A DNA stretch of 21,168 bases, taken from the NCBI GenBank assembly GCA_026985945.1, contig JALSPN010000007.1, positions 1 to 21,168 on the forward strand, written 5' to 3'. A model generated the notes under the pieces. That model was not told the DNA's origin and ran no database searches. It was given only the letters and a program-made list of their open reading frames with translations. Numbering within the stretch: the stretch's first letter is position 1; the number at the start of each line of letters is the position of its first letter. Made by a program: the position numbers and the translations under genes. This document shows positions 1 through 10,694 of this stretch, piece by piece. The stretch comes from Thermodesulfobacteriales bacterium (GTDB lineage: Bacteria; Desulfobacterota; Thermodesulfobacteria; Thermodesulfobacteriales; Thermodesulfatatoraceae).

Positions 1-495
1 AATATCTCCGACAATGGCTACCTTAAGCCCGGAAAGAGTGCCCTTTTTCTCGCGGACGGTAAGCATATCAAGGAGGGCCTGGGTGGGATGGGCGTGAAAA
101 CCGTCCCCAGCGTTGATAACCCTGGTTTGAGCCAGACGAGCAATGAGATGCGGGGCCCCGGCCATAGGATGGCGAATAACAAAGAGGTCTGCTCCCATGG
201 CCTTGAGATTTAAAACGGTGTCAAGGAGGGTCTCCCCTTTTTCCACGCTGCTCATCCGCGCACTGAGATTAAAGACGTCAGCTGAAAGGGTCTTGGCAGC
301 CTTTTCAAAAGAAAGCCTTGTGCGAGTGCTGGGCTCAAAAAAGAGATTGGCAATCAGTTTCCCTCTCAGGGTTGGAACCTTGGGAATGGGCCGTGAGAGA
401 ACTTCTTTGAGATTTTCAGCGGTATTTAAAATGTGGTTAATGTCCTCTGCACTTAGCGCAGAAATATCCAGTATATGACGGTGGTGGAATTCCAT
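1..495 (-). CDS. pyrB: Aspartate carbamoyltransferase catalytic subunit, N-terminal 165 codons (runs off left edge)
   Basis: Condenses carbamoyl phosphate with aspartate in the first committed step of pyrimidine synthesis. Reading the minus strand from the ATG at 493-495 gives an uninterrupted frame to position 1. The carbamoyl-phosphate loop [13 protein letters not shown] is present, followed by [12 protein letters not shown] and HPTQALLD, all signatures of the ATCase/OTCase fold. ATCase is preferred over OTCase because of the SSVxKGETLxDT form and the RHPMAGAPH segment. The C-terminal aspartate-binding domain lies outside the window. It is the last visible gene of a minus-strand cluster with argD and ferritin, 61 bases after the ferritin stop. 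The ribosome-binding AGGGG sits inside a strong hairpin (see 503-543). No frameshift is seen. The gene is not in the list of long open frames only because it is cut by the window edge. Confidence 0.95.
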   Translation of the reverse strand, partial: MEFHHRHILDISALSAEDINHILNTAENLKEVLSRPIPKVPTLRGKLIANLFFEPSTRTRLSFEKAAKTLSADVFNLSARMSSVEKGETLLDTVLNLKAMGADLFVIRHPMAGAPHLIARLAQTRVINAGDGFHAHPTQALLDMLTVREKKGTLSGLKVAIVGDI

Positions 496-502
496 AACCG
501 CA

Positions 503-543
503 GCCCCTGGCCTTGGGCAAAGGGATACCAAAAGGCCAGGGGC
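503..543 (-). promoter_or_regulatory. 12-bp perfect hairpin covering the pyrB ribosome-binding site
   Basis: Arms GCCCCTGGCCTT (503-514) and AAGGCCAGGGGC (532-543) are exact reverse complements separated by 17 bases. On the minus-strand mRNA the second arm contains AGGGG, the only purine-rich Shine-Dalgarno candidate before the pyrB ATG (495), which lies 7 bases beyond the arm. No U-run follows, so it is a poor intrinsic terminator for the upstream ferritin gene. Folding would hide the pyrB RBS. Whether this is regulatory or only limits expression between ferritin and pyrB is inference. Confidence 0.6.
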
Positions 544-556
544 AGGTCAAGAAACT

Positions 557-1078
557 TTACTTTACTTCACCAGAAAGGGCGGTGAAATCCATGTTGCGGC
601 TGGCAAGTTCCCGGTCAATCATAAAAAGGGCTTCAGGGGAGTCCTTAACCAGGCGCATCTGGGCCACGATGCTTCCAAATGAATCTTCTTCTTCCACCTG
701 TTCGGTTACAAACCACTGCAGAAAGATCTGAGAGGCGTGATCCTTCTCTTGCTGGGCCAGTTCCACCAGATTGTTGATTCTCCTGGTAACTTCCTGTTCG
801 TGAGCCAGGGCAAATTCCATTACCGCCAGGGGAGATTCCCATTCCGTAGGGGGTTGATCAATGTTCTGAAGAATGACCCGGCCCCCTCGTTCGTTGATGA
901 AATTATAAAACTTCATGGCGTGCATGGACTCTTCTACGGCCTGGGCTTTCATCCATTTGGAAAAGCCAGGAAGGTTGATGCTATCGAAGTAAGCTGCCAT
1001 GGAAAGGTAAAGATAAGCAGAATAAAACTCCCATTTGAGTTGTTCGTTAAAGGCCTTTTCCATTTTTTCGCTGAGCAT
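557..1078 (-). CDS. ftnA: Non-haem bacterial ferritin (FtnA type)
   Basis: Iron-storage ferritin of 173 residues, close to the usual length, predicted to assemble into a 24-subunit cytoplasmic cage. The ferroxidase-centre residues match the E. coli FtnA numbering: E17, E50, H53, E94, E126, Q127, E129 and E130 are all present. There is no haem-binding Met at position 52 in a bacterioferritin context and no signal peptide, so it is a classical ferritin rather than Bfr or Dps. The start has a good RBS (AGGAGG, 6 bases upstream) inside the 11-base gap after argD, so the two genes are probably co-transcribed. Placement between an arginine and a pyrimidine gene is functionally unexpected. Confidence 0.95.
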   Translation of the reverse strand: MLSEKMEKAFNEQLKWEFYSAYLYLSMAAYFDSINLPGFSKWMKAQAVEESMHAMKFYNFINERGGRVILQNIDQPPTEWESPLAVMEFALAHEQEVTRRINNLVELAQQEKDHASQIFLQWFVTEQVEEEDSFGSIVAQMRLVKDSPEALFMIDRELASRNMDFTALSGEVK

Positions 1079-1089
1079 CTTTGTCCTCC

Positions 1090-2286
1090 TTATGCCTGAT
1101 AGTTTTTAAGGGCTTCTTTCAATCCTTCATAAAGGGCGTCTATCTCCCGGTAAGCGACAATCAAAGGTGGTGTAAAGCGCAAAACACGGTCCTTGATACA
1201 GGTTGCCAGGATCCGTTTTTGCTCGAAGAGATAAAATAAAACCGGTGTTGCGGAAACCTTAAGAACCAGGGCCTGCAAAAGGCCCTTCCCCCTTACCTCT
1301 TCTACCAGTTCCGGAAATTCTTCTTTGATAGCCTTAAGTCTCTGTTCCAAAGCGCGGCCCTTCAGTTGAACTTCTTTTAAGAAATCTTTTTTAAGAATAA
1401 TTTTTAACACTTCTCTAGCCGCACTGCAACTCACAGGGTTACCTCCAAAGGTGGAGGCATGGGTTCCGGGTTCCAGAAAGGCCATGATTTTTTCCCGGGA
1501 AAGCATGGCCCCTATGGGAAGACCTCCGGCAAGCCCTTTGGCAAGGGTCATGATATCGGGCTCCACCCCAAACCATTCGTAGGCAAAGAGTTTTCCTGTG
1601 CGGCCGACTCCGGTTTGAATTTCATCGAAGATAAGAAGGGCCTTGTGGTGGGAAGCAAGCTCACGGGCTTTCTTTAAAAAGCTCTCTTCAAGGGGAATAA
1701 CTCCACCCTCACCCAGTATGGGCTCTAAAATGATGGCACAGGTTTTTTGGGATACCGCCTCCTTGAGGGCTTTGATGTCATTTGGAGGAATGTGTTTAAA
1801 GCCCGGCACCAGGGGCTCAAATCCCTGCCAGTAAGCGGGTTGGCCGGTGGCGGAAAGGGCTCCAAAGGTGCGCCCGTGAAAGGAATTTTCTAGAGCCACG
1901 ATCTGGTATTTTTCAGGGCCAAATTTCTTCCAGGCGTATCTTCGGGCAAGTTTTAAGGCTGCTTCCACCGCTTCGGCACCGCTGTTACAGAAAAAGACCT
2001 TTTCCGCAAAAGAATTTTCACAAAGTAGTTCTGCCAGGCGGGCCTGGGGCTCTGTCCAGTAAAGATTGGAAACGTGGAGGAGTTTTTGGGCTTGCTCACA
2101 AATGGCTTGAGACAACTCTTTCGGAGCATGACCCAGGGCACAAACCGCTATCCCGGCACAAAAATCAAGATACTCCCGCCCTTCTTCGTCATAAAGGCGG
2201 GTTCCTTCACCCCGCACAAAAGCCACCGGAAATCTCTGGTAGTTTGCTGCCAGATATATTTCACCAAGATCTTTGATAAAACCCAT
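1090..2286 (-). CDS. argD: Acetylornithine aminotransferase (class III PLP aminotransferase)
   Basis: Transfers the amino group of glutamate to N-acetylglutamate semialdehyde in arginine synthesis; members of this family often also serve in lysine synthesis as succinyldiaminopimelate transaminase. The 398-residue length is normal. NSGAEA (101-106) binds the PLP phosphate, D221 in IFDEIQTGVGRTG contacts the pyridine nitrogen, and K250 in TLAKGLAGG is the Schiff-base lysine. The start at 2286 is preceded on the minus strand by GGAGG. It heads the argD-ferritin-pyrB cluster and is divergent from the cold-shock gene. argJ of the same pathway lies further right in the window (10695). The specific substrate among class III transaminases is inferred from the GLAGGLPIGA and HVSNLYWTEPQ segments. 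Confidence 0.92.
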   Translation of the reverse strand: MGFIKDLGEIYLAANYQRFPVAFVRGEGTRLYDEEGREYLDFCAGIAVCALGHAPKELSQAICEQAQKLLHVSNLYWTEPQARLAELLCENSFAEKVFFCNSGAEAVEAALKLARRYAWKKFGPEKYQIVALENSFHGRTFGALSATGQPAYWQGFEPLVPGFKHIPPNDIKALKEAVSQKTCAIILEPILGEGGVIPLEESFLKKARELASHHKALLIFDEIQTGVGRTGKLFAYEWFGVEPDIMTLAKGLAGGLPIGAMLSREKIMAFLEPGTHASTFGGNPVSCSAAREVLKIILKKDFLKEVQLKGRALEQRLKAIKEEFPELVEEVRGKGLLQALVLKVSATPVLFYLFEQKRILATCIKDRVLRFTPPLIVAYREIDALYEGLKEALKNYQA

Positions 2287-2392
2287 TTTATTCCTCCATA
2301 GGATTTAAATTTTGATTTTGCTTTTATTAGAGCTTATTTTTAAAATTGATTTACCAAAAATTTTATTAACTTTGTCATCTCTCTTTTTTTTC

Positions 2393-2420
2393 TTTACATT
2401 ATTTACCCAGGGATTATAAT
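2393..2420 (+). promoter_or_regulatory. Sigma-70 type promoter of the cold-shock gene
   Basis: TTTACA (2393-2398), a 16-base spacer and a perfect TATAAT (2415-2420) lie in an AT-rich gap. Transcription would start near 2427, giving a short leader of about 30 bases before the csp ATG at 2458, with AGGAGG at 2441-2446. The leader looks too short for a long cold-box type 5' structure. Confidence 0.8.
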
Positions 2421-2457
2421 GGCCTTAGTAATAATTTTACAGGAGGATTTTTGTAAC

Positions 2458-2661
2458 ATGGTTAAAGGTAAAGTGAAGTGGTTTGATGAAAAGAAGGGTT
2501 ATGGTTTTATTTCGCGGGAAGATGGCGGAGACGTGTTTGTGCATTATTCTGCCATCCAGATGGACGGTTTTAAAACCCTCCAGGAGGGTCAGACGGTGGA
2601 ATTTGAGATCACGCGTGGCCCCAAAGGGGAACAGGCTGCCAATGTGGTAGTGGTAGAATAG
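2458..2661 (+). CDS. csp: Cold-shock domain protein (CspA family)
   Basis: Single-stranded nucleic-acid binding OB-fold protein of 67 residues, the standard CspA size. RNP1 KGYGFISRE and RNP2 DVFVHYSAI are both intact, after the typical opening [13 protein letters not shown]. The ATG at 2458 is chosen over the in-frame ATG at 2419 because 2419 lies within the -10 box, while AGGAGG at 2441-2446 serves 2458. It has its own strong promoter and a strong terminator, so it is a monocistronic gene. Likely role: RNA chaperone. The sequence does not show whether it is cold-induced. Confidence 0.96.
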   Translation: MVKGKVKWFDEKKGYGFISREDGGDVFVHYSAIQMDGFKTLQEGQTVEFEITRGPKGEQAANVVVVE

Positions 2662-2683
2662 TTCTTCATAAAAGATGCAGCTT

Positions 2684-2711
2684 AAAAAGCCCCCTTTCGG
2701 GGGCTTTTTTT
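2684..2711. terminator. Bidirectional intrinsic terminator between csp and kdsB
   Basis: AAAAA-GCCCCC-TTTC-GGGGGC-TTTTTTT: a 6-bp GC stem with a tetraloop, flanked by an A-run on the left and a T-run on the right. It can end csp (plus) and kdsB (minus); the T-run overlaps the kdsB stop codon. Confidence 0.93.
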
Positions 2712-3441
2712 ATTTGAGCATTTCTTCCACCCTTTTAAGATCCTCTGGGGTATCCACTTCGGGGCAGTCGTATTTCGTGATGGTTACCGCAATCGGATAG
2801 CCATATTCAAGGGCCCTCAACTGTTCCAGTTTTTCGGCCTTCTCAAGCACTCCGGGTTCCAATCGGACAAAAGTATCCAAAAAATCTCGACGATAAGCGT
2901 AAAGGCCAAGATGCCTGAGATAAAGAGGGCTTTCACCCGGGGGGCGATGATAAGGGATCAGAGAGCGTGAAAAATAAAGGGCATACCCCTCTCTGTTGAG
3001 AACCACTTTTACTCGATTGGGATCTTCTTTTTCCTCGGGGCGAGAGATTGGAACCGCTACCGTGGCCATGGGGATTTCGGCATGAAGGAGTAAGGGACGC
3101 ACAAGTTCCTCCACCAAAGCCGGTTCCAGAAGGGGTTGATCGGCCTGGATATTGACCACAATATCATCTTCGGCCAGGCGCAAAGTTTCCGCCGCCTCGG
3201 CAATCCTTTCGGTGCCGCAGGTGTGTTCCTTCCTGGTAAGAATGGCCTCCCCACCTATAGCCTCTACAGCCTCTTTGATCCGTTCATCGTTGGTAGCGAC
3301 TACCACTTTTTCAAGTAAAGGGCTTTTTCGGGCGCGAAGATAGACGTGTTGAATCATGGGTCTTCCGGCCAGTAAAGCCAAAGGTTTTCCAGGGAAGCGC
3401 ACCGAGGCGTAACGCGCAGGAATAATGGCTATAATTTTCAT
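2710..3441 (-). CDS. kdsB: 3-deoxy-manno-octulosonate cytidylyltransferase (CMP-KDO synthetase)
   Basis: Activates KDO with CTP for lipid A core assembly, implying a lipopolysaccharide-bearing outer membrane. The nucleotidyltransferase N-terminus IIAIIPARYASVRFPGKPLA is canonical, followed by MIQHVY, VVVATNDERI and GTERIAEAAE. The start at 3441 (243 residues) is preferred to the in-frame ATG at 3453. GGAGG lies 5 bases before 3441, it overlaps the longer frame's first codons, and homologues begin MKIIAIIPAR. The usual metal-site segment QGDEP reads QADQP here, keeping the Asp but changing Glu to Gln. It stands alone, convergent with csp and divergent from the cupin gene. A related CMP-sugar synthetase is possible but less likely. 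Confidence 0.9.
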   Translation of the reverse strand: MKIIAIIPARYASVRFPGKPLALLAGRPMIQHVYLRARKSPLLEKVVVATNDERIKEAVEAIGGEAILTRKEHTCGTERIAEAAETLRLAEDDIVVNIQADQPLLEPALVEELVRPLLLHAEIPMATVAVPISRPEEKEDPNRVKVVLNREGYALYFSRSLIPYHRPPGESPLYLRHLGLYAYRRDFLDTFVRLEPGVLEKAEKLEQLRALEYGYPIAVTITKYDCPEVDTPEDLKRVEEMLK

Positions 3442-3452
3442 AGGATCCTCCA

Positions 3453-3482
3453 TTGAGAAAAATCTTTAAGGTTTTATATACT
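3453..3482 (+). promoter_or_regulatory. Probable sigma-70 promoter of the cupin-his operon
   Basis: TTGAGA (3453-3458) followed by TATACT (3477-3482, spacer 18) or TATATA (3475-3480, spacer 16). It lies directly upstream of the cupin RBS in the kdsB/cupin divergent gap. The near-palindromic TATATA could also serve the other strand. Confidence 0.5.
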
Positions 3483-3510
3483 TTGCAGAATACCAGAAGA
3501 GGAGGTGTTT

Positions 3511-3852
3511 ATGGCCTTTTTTTATCGGCGCGAGGAGATCACTTTTTCAGATCACCCCAGGTTTAAGGGTGTTAAATGGGCCCTTTTAATAGATTCTAAA
3601 AAGAGTTCTCAGGCTGGCGTCTCCATGCTTCTTATTGATCCCGGTATAGAAATCCCTATCCATACCCACGACGAACAGATTGATTCCATCTACGTGCTGG
3701 AAGGTGAAGGGGAGGCCTATGTGAACGGAAATTGGGAAAAAATAAAGGCCGGAGACTATATCTTTGTCCCTCCAAAAGAAGAGCACGGGGTCAAAAATAC
3801 CGGAAAAGAACCCCTGAGGCTTTTTATTGTCCACAGCCCACCTCTTTTTTAA
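3511..3852 (+). CDS. Small single-domain cupin protein, function unknown
   Basis: 113-residue cupin_2-type beta-barrel. Motif 1 supplies H51 and H53, with Asp58 where the classical third ligand is Glu. Motif 2 ([16 protein letters not shown], 81-96) supplies H92. Thus a metal site is likely but slightly altered. The start at 3511 follows GGAGG at 3501-3505; an in-frame GTG at 3505 lies inside that RBS and is rejected. The gene ends 37 bases before hisI with no terminator between, so it is probably the first gene of an operon with hisI, hisG and the TPR gene. Small cupins range from sugar isomerases to dioxygenases and sensor domains. The substrate cannot be told from the sequence. Confidence 0.85.
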   Translation: MAFFYRREEITFSDHPRFKGVKWALLIDSKKSSQAGVSMLLIDPGIEIPIHTHDEQIDSIYVLEGEGEAYVNGNWEKIKAGDYIFVPPKEEHGVKNTGKEPLRLFIVHSPPLF

Positions 3853-3889
3853 AACCTCTAACGTGTTATGGTGCGGTTGGGAGGAAGAA

Positions 3890-4273
3890 ATGATCAAACC
3901 CGATTTTGAAAAAAGTGGTGGTCTTATCCCTGTAATTGCTCAGGATTGGCAAAGTGGTGAGGTCCTTATGCTGGCCTATATGAACGAAGAGGCCTGGGAG
4001 AAGACTCTTTCCACGGGAAAAGTCCATTATTTCAGCCGTAGCCGGCAAAAAATCTGGCTTAAAGGTGAATCTTCTGGAAACGTTCAACTGGTGAAGGAGA
4101 TCTATCTTGATTGCGATCTTGATACCGTGCTTATCAAGGTGGAACAGCTGGGAGGGGCAGCCTGCCACACAGGCTATCGGAGCTGTTTTTACCGCCGCCT
4201 GAAAGACGGTAAGCTCGAAATTGTAGGTGAAAAAATCTTTGATCCCGAGGTAGTCTATGGAAAAAAAACTTAA
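3890..4273 (+). CDS. hisI: Phosphoribosyl-AMP cyclohydrolase (monofunctional)
   Basis: Opens the purine ring of PR-AMP in histidine synthesis. The 127-residue protein has only the cyclohydrolase domain and no HisE fusion. WLKGESSGN (56-64) and the Zn/Mg site DCDLD (74-78, with C75) plus C92 and C99 in ACHTGYRSC are all present. The ATG at 3890 follows GGAGGAA and is preferred over in-frame codons further upstream that overlap the cupin 3' end. The last 17 bases overlap hisG, indicating translational coupling. hisG follows directly, but other his genes are not in the window, so the pathway is scattered. Confidence 0.95.
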   Translation: MIKPDFEKSGGLIPVIAQDWQSGEVLMLAYMNEEAWEKTLSTGKVHYFSRSRQKIWLKGESSGNVQLVKEIYLDCDLDTVLIKVEQLGGAACHTGYRSCFYRRLKDGKLEIVGEKIFDPEVVYGKKT

Positions 4274-5132
4274 ACTTGGCATTCCCAAAGGAAGTCTTGA
4301 GAAAGCTACCATCGAACTCTTTGAGAAGTCTGGCTGGCGCATAAACGTCCACCACCGGAGCTATTTCCCGGAAATAGATGATCAAGAGATCGAATGTGCC
4401 ATTTGTCGGGCCCAGGAGATGAGCCGATACGTAGAGCAAGGGGTCCTTGATTGTGGCATTACCGGGAAGGACTGGATCCTTGAAAACAACTCCCGGGTAA
4501 TAACCGTGGCTGATCTGATCTACTCCAAAGTAAGTAAGAGGCCTGCCAGATGGGTCCTGGCCGTGCCTGCCGACTCAGAGATAAAAGATCTCAAAGATCT
4601 GGAAGGGAAAAAGATCGCCACGGAACTGGTAAATTTCACCAAGAGGTATTTTGCCGAAAAAGGGATCCAGGTAGAGGTCGAATTTTCCTGGGGGGCTACA
4701 GAAGCCAAAGTGGTTCAGGGGCTTGCCGACGCCATTGTTGAAGTCACCGAGACCGGAACCACCATTAAGGCGCACGGTCTCAAAATTATCCACGAATTGA
4801 TGCAGACCTATCCCCAACTTATCGCCAATAAAGAGGCCTGGGAAGACAACTGGAAGAGAAAAAAGATCGAACAGCTCGCGGTGATGCTTCAGGGAGCCCT
4901 GCGGGCAGATCGTCTGGTGGGGCTTAAAATGAATGTTTCCAAAGAAAATCTTGAGAAGATCGTTGGCATTCTTCCCAGTCTTAATGCCCCCACGATCTCA
5001 CCTCTTTATCAAACAGACTGGTTTGCAGTGGAGACGGTGGTTTCAGAGGACAAAGTCAGAGAACTTATTCCCAAACTTTTGGAAGCAGGGGCCCAGGGAA
5101 TTATTGAATATGCCCTGAACAAAGTCATTTAG
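4257..5132 (+). CDS. hisG: ATP phosphoribosyltransferase, long form with regulatory domain
   Basis: Catalyses the first step of histidine synthesis, joining ATP and PRPP. At 291 residues it is the long HisG form, with a C-terminal ACT-like domain (about 215-291) that in this family binds histidine for feedback inhibition. No HisZ is therefore needed. The N-terminus [13 protein letters not shown] and the PRPP-binding segment [18 protein letters not shown] are typical. The start overlaps the hisI end. The gene stops with TAG immediately before the ATG of the TPR lipoprotein gene, so the genes are tightly coupled. Confidence 0.95.
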   Translation: MEKKLKLGIPKGSLEKATIELFEKSGWRINVHHRSYFPEIDDQEIECAICRAQEMSRYVEQGVLDCGITGKDWILENNSRVITVADLIYSKVSKRPARWVLAVPADSEIKDLKDLEGKKIATELVNFTKRYFAEKGIQVEVEFSWGATEAKVVQGLADAIVEVTETGTTIKAHGLKIIHELMQTYPQLIANKEAWEDNWKRKKIEQLAVMLQGALRADRLVGLKMNVSKENLEKIVGILPSLNAPTISPLYQTDWFAVETVVSEDKVRELIPKLLEAGAQGIIEYALNKVI

Positions 5133-5897
5133 ATGCGAAAAATATTCTGGCTATTTTTATTGTTAATCTTCTATGGTTGTCAGAGCGTCGAACCACCAGC
5201 TGAGTTTTATCACGAAAGGGCCGCGGTATATCTCCAGAGGGCCTTTGTTTACTACAGTGAAGGCAGGCTGGCTGAGGCCCTCTCAGAAGCAATTAAGGCC
5301 CGGGAAGTTTATCCGGATGATCCGGAAGTTTACAACCTCCTGGGCCTTATTTACATGGACCGAGGCGATCTTTCCCTGGCGGAAAAAAATTTTCGCAAGG
5401 CCCTGCAAATAAGGCCTGATTTCCCCGAGGCCTTAAACAATCTGGGATCTCTTTATTTAATTCTTGATAAAACCGAGGAGGCCATCTCTTACTTCAAAAA
5501 GGCCCTTAAGAACCCCTTTTACCAAAAGCCCTTCATTGCTTATACCAATCTTGCCTGGGCCTATTACAAAAAGGGCGATGAAGAAAAAGCCCTTTATTAT
5601 CTCAACAAAGCCCTGGAATACAATCCCCGTTATCCTCTGGCCTATTTTTACCGGGGCATGATGGCCTTTCAGAAGGGAGAGCTGGAAAAGGCCCGCCTCA
5701 ATTTTCGGCGCGCGGTGCGGTTTAACCGCCAGGACATGGCAGCCCGCTATTTTCTGGGGCTGGTGTATTACAGGCTGGGAAAAGTGGAAAAAGCCAGGAA
5801 GATCTGGCGCTCCATCCTTCAACTGGCCCCAGAGTCCAGGTGGGCCCTCAAGGCCGAAGACAAACTCCTTACCCTCGAAGAACTTGAAGGCAAATAG
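5133..5897 (+). CDS. TPR-repeat lipoprotein (PilF/PilW-like)
   Basis: 254-residue protein with a hydrophobic N-terminus (residues 1-15) ending FYGC, so C16 is a plausible lipidation site. That predicts a membrane-anchored lipoprotein facing the periplasm. Residues 28-245 are an array of about six tetratricopeptide repeats (for example EVYNLLGLIYMDRGDLSLAE and AYFYRGMMAFQKGELEKAR). Architecture and length resemble PilF/PilW, which help assemble the type IV pilus secretin, but no pilus genes are nearby. The ATG directly follows the hisG stop (zero gap), so translation is probably coupled to hisG; why it sits in a his cluster is not clear. It ends 1 base from the convergent DUF2905 gene. A different TPR adaptor role is equally possible. 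Confidence 0.8.
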   Translation: MRKIFWLFLLLIFYGCQSVEPPAEFYHERAAVYLQRAFVYYSEGRLAEALSEAIKAREVYPDDPEVYNLLGLIYMDRGDLSLAEKNFRKALQIRPDFPEALNNLGSLYLILDKTEEAISYFKKALKNPFYQKPFIAYTNLAWAYYKKGDEEKALYYLNKALEYNPRYPLAYFYRGMMAFQKGELEKARLNFRRAVRFNRQDMAARYFLGLVYYRLGKVEKARKIWRSILQLAPESRWALKAEDKLLTLEELEGK

Positions 5898-5898
5898 C

Positions 5899-6123
5899 TC
5901 ACCTCCGAAAAATAACAGAAAGAATAAGTGTCAGCAGGATGCTTAAGAGAATACAGGTGGCCAGGGGAAAATAAAAAGTAAAGTTTCCTTTACGGATCAC
6001 GATATCACCGGGGAGTTTCCCGAGAAGAGGAATTTTGCTTCCCACCAGAAGAAAAATCCCCAAAATACAAATAATGACACCCATAAATATGAGAATTTTG
6101 GCCAGATCTTCAAACGGGTTCAT
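5899..6123 (-). CDS. DUF2905 family small membrane protein
   Basis: 74-residue integral membrane protein with two hydrophobic segments (about 9-29 and 51-71) around the conserved LGKLPGDIVIRKGNFTFYFP loop that marks DUF2905. The function of the family is unknown. The start has a strong RBS (AGGAGG) and overlaps the 3' end of queH by 14 bases, so the two genes are translationally linked. It converges on the TPR gene with a single-base gap and no terminator between them. Confidence 0.92.
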   Translation of the reverse strand: MNPFEDLAKILIFMGVIICILGIFLLVGSKIPLLGKLPGDIVIRKGNFTFYFPLATCILLSILLTLILSVIFRR

Positions 6124-6703
6124 GTTGAACCTCCTTTTGGGCCTTTTTTTTCATCTTTTTGCGCCATTTTTTATCGTAACGCTCCTGCTCACTAAAGATA
6201 CAACCACAATAAGGCTGCCGGTAAATATCAAGGCTTCGCGCCTCTTCCTGCCCTTCCTCCCAACCTTCACGAAAATCGTAATAGAAAAAATCTACTCCGT
6301 AACGGAAAGAAAGATCCTCTGCAATCTCTTTTATAAGCTGATGAGCCTGATAGCGGCTGTAAAGAAGCGTGGTGGTAAAGGCCCCAAAACCCATCTCTTT
6401 GGCCACTTGAATAGCCCTTTCAAGGCGCATCAGATAACAGGTTTCACAGCGCTTATTTTCCCGAAAAACAGTGGCCCGCAAAAAATCCCGCAGGCCATAT
6501 TCTTTTTCGTAAATCACGAAAAAATTTTTTATCTCTGATACCCGTTCCAGCGCCCTGATACGCCTGCGGAACTCCTGGTAAGGGTGTATATTGGGATTGT
6601 AAAAATAGCCCTGAACCTCAAATCCCTCTTTTCGCAAGACCTTGAGAGGATAAAGAGTGCATGGCCCACAGCAGATATGAAGTAAAATTTTTTCTTTTAC
6701 CAT
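6110..6703 (-). CDS. queH: Epoxyqueuosine reductase QueH
   Basis: Reduces epoxyqueuosine to queuosine at the wobble base of GUN-anticodon tRNAs, the non-QueG route. At 197 residues it shows the full QueH cysteine set: HICCGPC (C11, C12, C15), CETC (C86, C89) and YCGC (C166, C168), which bind the 4Fe-4S cluster and metal and form the redox disulfide. The SRYQAH segment is also typical. The ATG at 6703 has AAGG directly abutting it, an unusually close SD, so the RBS is poor or initiation is unconventional. The minus-strand direction makes it divergent from dnaN across the putative origin. Confidence 0.93.
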   Translation of the reverse strand: MVKEKILLHICCGPCTLYPLKVLRKEGFEVQGYFYNPNIHPYQEFRRRIRALERVSEIKNFFVIYEKEYGLRDFLRATVFRENKRCETCYLMRLERAIQVAKEMGFGAFTTTLLYSRYQAHQLIKEIAEDLSFRYGVDFFYYDFREGWEEGQEEARSLDIYRQPYCGCIFSEQERYDKKWRKKMKKKAQKEVQHEPV

Positions 6704-6774
6704 CCTTCGTGGTAAATATCAGGATATCTTTCAAAAAAATATATTTTAACCGGGGTTGGAATGGTTTAAAAAGA

Positions 6775-6950
6775 TAAAAATTTTCAACTCTTCCGTGTCA
6801 GTAAGATGTTGAAAAAGGTGTTGAAAATGTTATTTCCAAATTTTCAACAAAATTTTAAACAGAATTTATCCCTTAACCTGCAATCTTTTGAAACCTTTTT
6901 CAACAAATCAACGACTTCTATTAAAGATAAATCTTTTAAATTTTTTAAAA
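6775..6950. other. oriC: Candidate chromosomal replication origin (oriC)
   Basis: The gap between queH (minus) and dnaN-gyrB (plus) combines a cluster of DnaA-box-like repeats (6781-6904) with an AT-rich segment at 6917-6950 that could act as the unwinding element. It contains AAAGATAAATCTTT and runs of A/T. dnaN-gyrB adjacency is a classic origin neighbourhood, and all 14 genes to the right are co-directional with a rightward fork. dnaA itself is not in the window. Origin function is inference. The same repeats could instead be operator sites for DnaA autoregulation of dnaN. I see no convincing -35/-10 pair for dnaN here. Confidence 0.55.
6781..6904. repeat. Five copies of TTTTCAAC in both orientations (DnaA-box-like)
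   Basis: Exact TTTTCAAC on the plus strand at 6781-6788, 6841-6848 and 6897-6904; its complement GTTGAAAA at 6808-6815 and 6820-6827. Four of the five extend to TTTTCAACA, a 7/9 match to the TTATCCACA DnaA box. The two reverse copies are in tandem 12 bases apart (GRTGTTGAAAAW twice). An additional weak TTATCC lies at 6866-6871. This density in 124 bases of non-coding DNA is not expected by chance, even allowing for AT-richness. Confidence 0.8.
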
Positions 6951-6962
6951 GAGGAGAAAGTT

Positions 6963-10468
<3,506 letters not shown>

Positions 10469-10479
10469 GGGAGGTCCTT

Positions 10480-10683
10480 ATGGAGTGCCAAAAAGAGAAA
10501 AATCTCAAGCGGTGCAACTGCACCTACGAACCCTGTCCTAAGAAAGGGATTTGCTGTGAATGTCTCAAATATCATCTTTCAAGGAGGGAACTTCCGGGAT
10601 GTTGTTTCCCTTCAGAAGCTGAACGCACCTGGGACCGCTCCTTTGAGCACTTTGCCCGTCTGGTTCAAGAAGGAAAGGTTTAA
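10480..10683 (+). CDS. DUF6485 family Cys-rich small protein
   Basis: 67 residues with nine Cys, seven in the first 29 (C3, C12, C14, C19, C25, C26, C28) and then CC at 41-42, suggesting a zinc or iron-sulfur binding mini-fold. The sequence NLKRCNCTYEPCPKKGICCE matches my memory of the DUF6485 family; the function is unknown. The RBS GGGAGG is strong, 12 bases after the gyrB stop, so it is probably in the dnaN-gyrB transcript. It lies 11 bases before argJ. It shares a CPxKxxC pattern with the 41-residue ORF on the other side of argJ. Confidence 0.85.
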   Translation: MECQKEKNLKRCNCTYEPCPKKGICCECLKYHLSRRELPGCCFPSEAERTWDRSFEHFARLVQEGKV

Positions 10684-10694
10684 CCTGAAAAGAA

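Noticed and set aside
3837..3889. Longer hisI starting inside the cupin gene
   Set aside because: The extra residues lack HisI similarity, and GGAGG serves the ATG at 3890.
6888..6962. N-terminal extension of dnaN
   Set aside because: It would translate the repeat-rich leader. The clear RBS and the family N-terminus both place the start at 6963.
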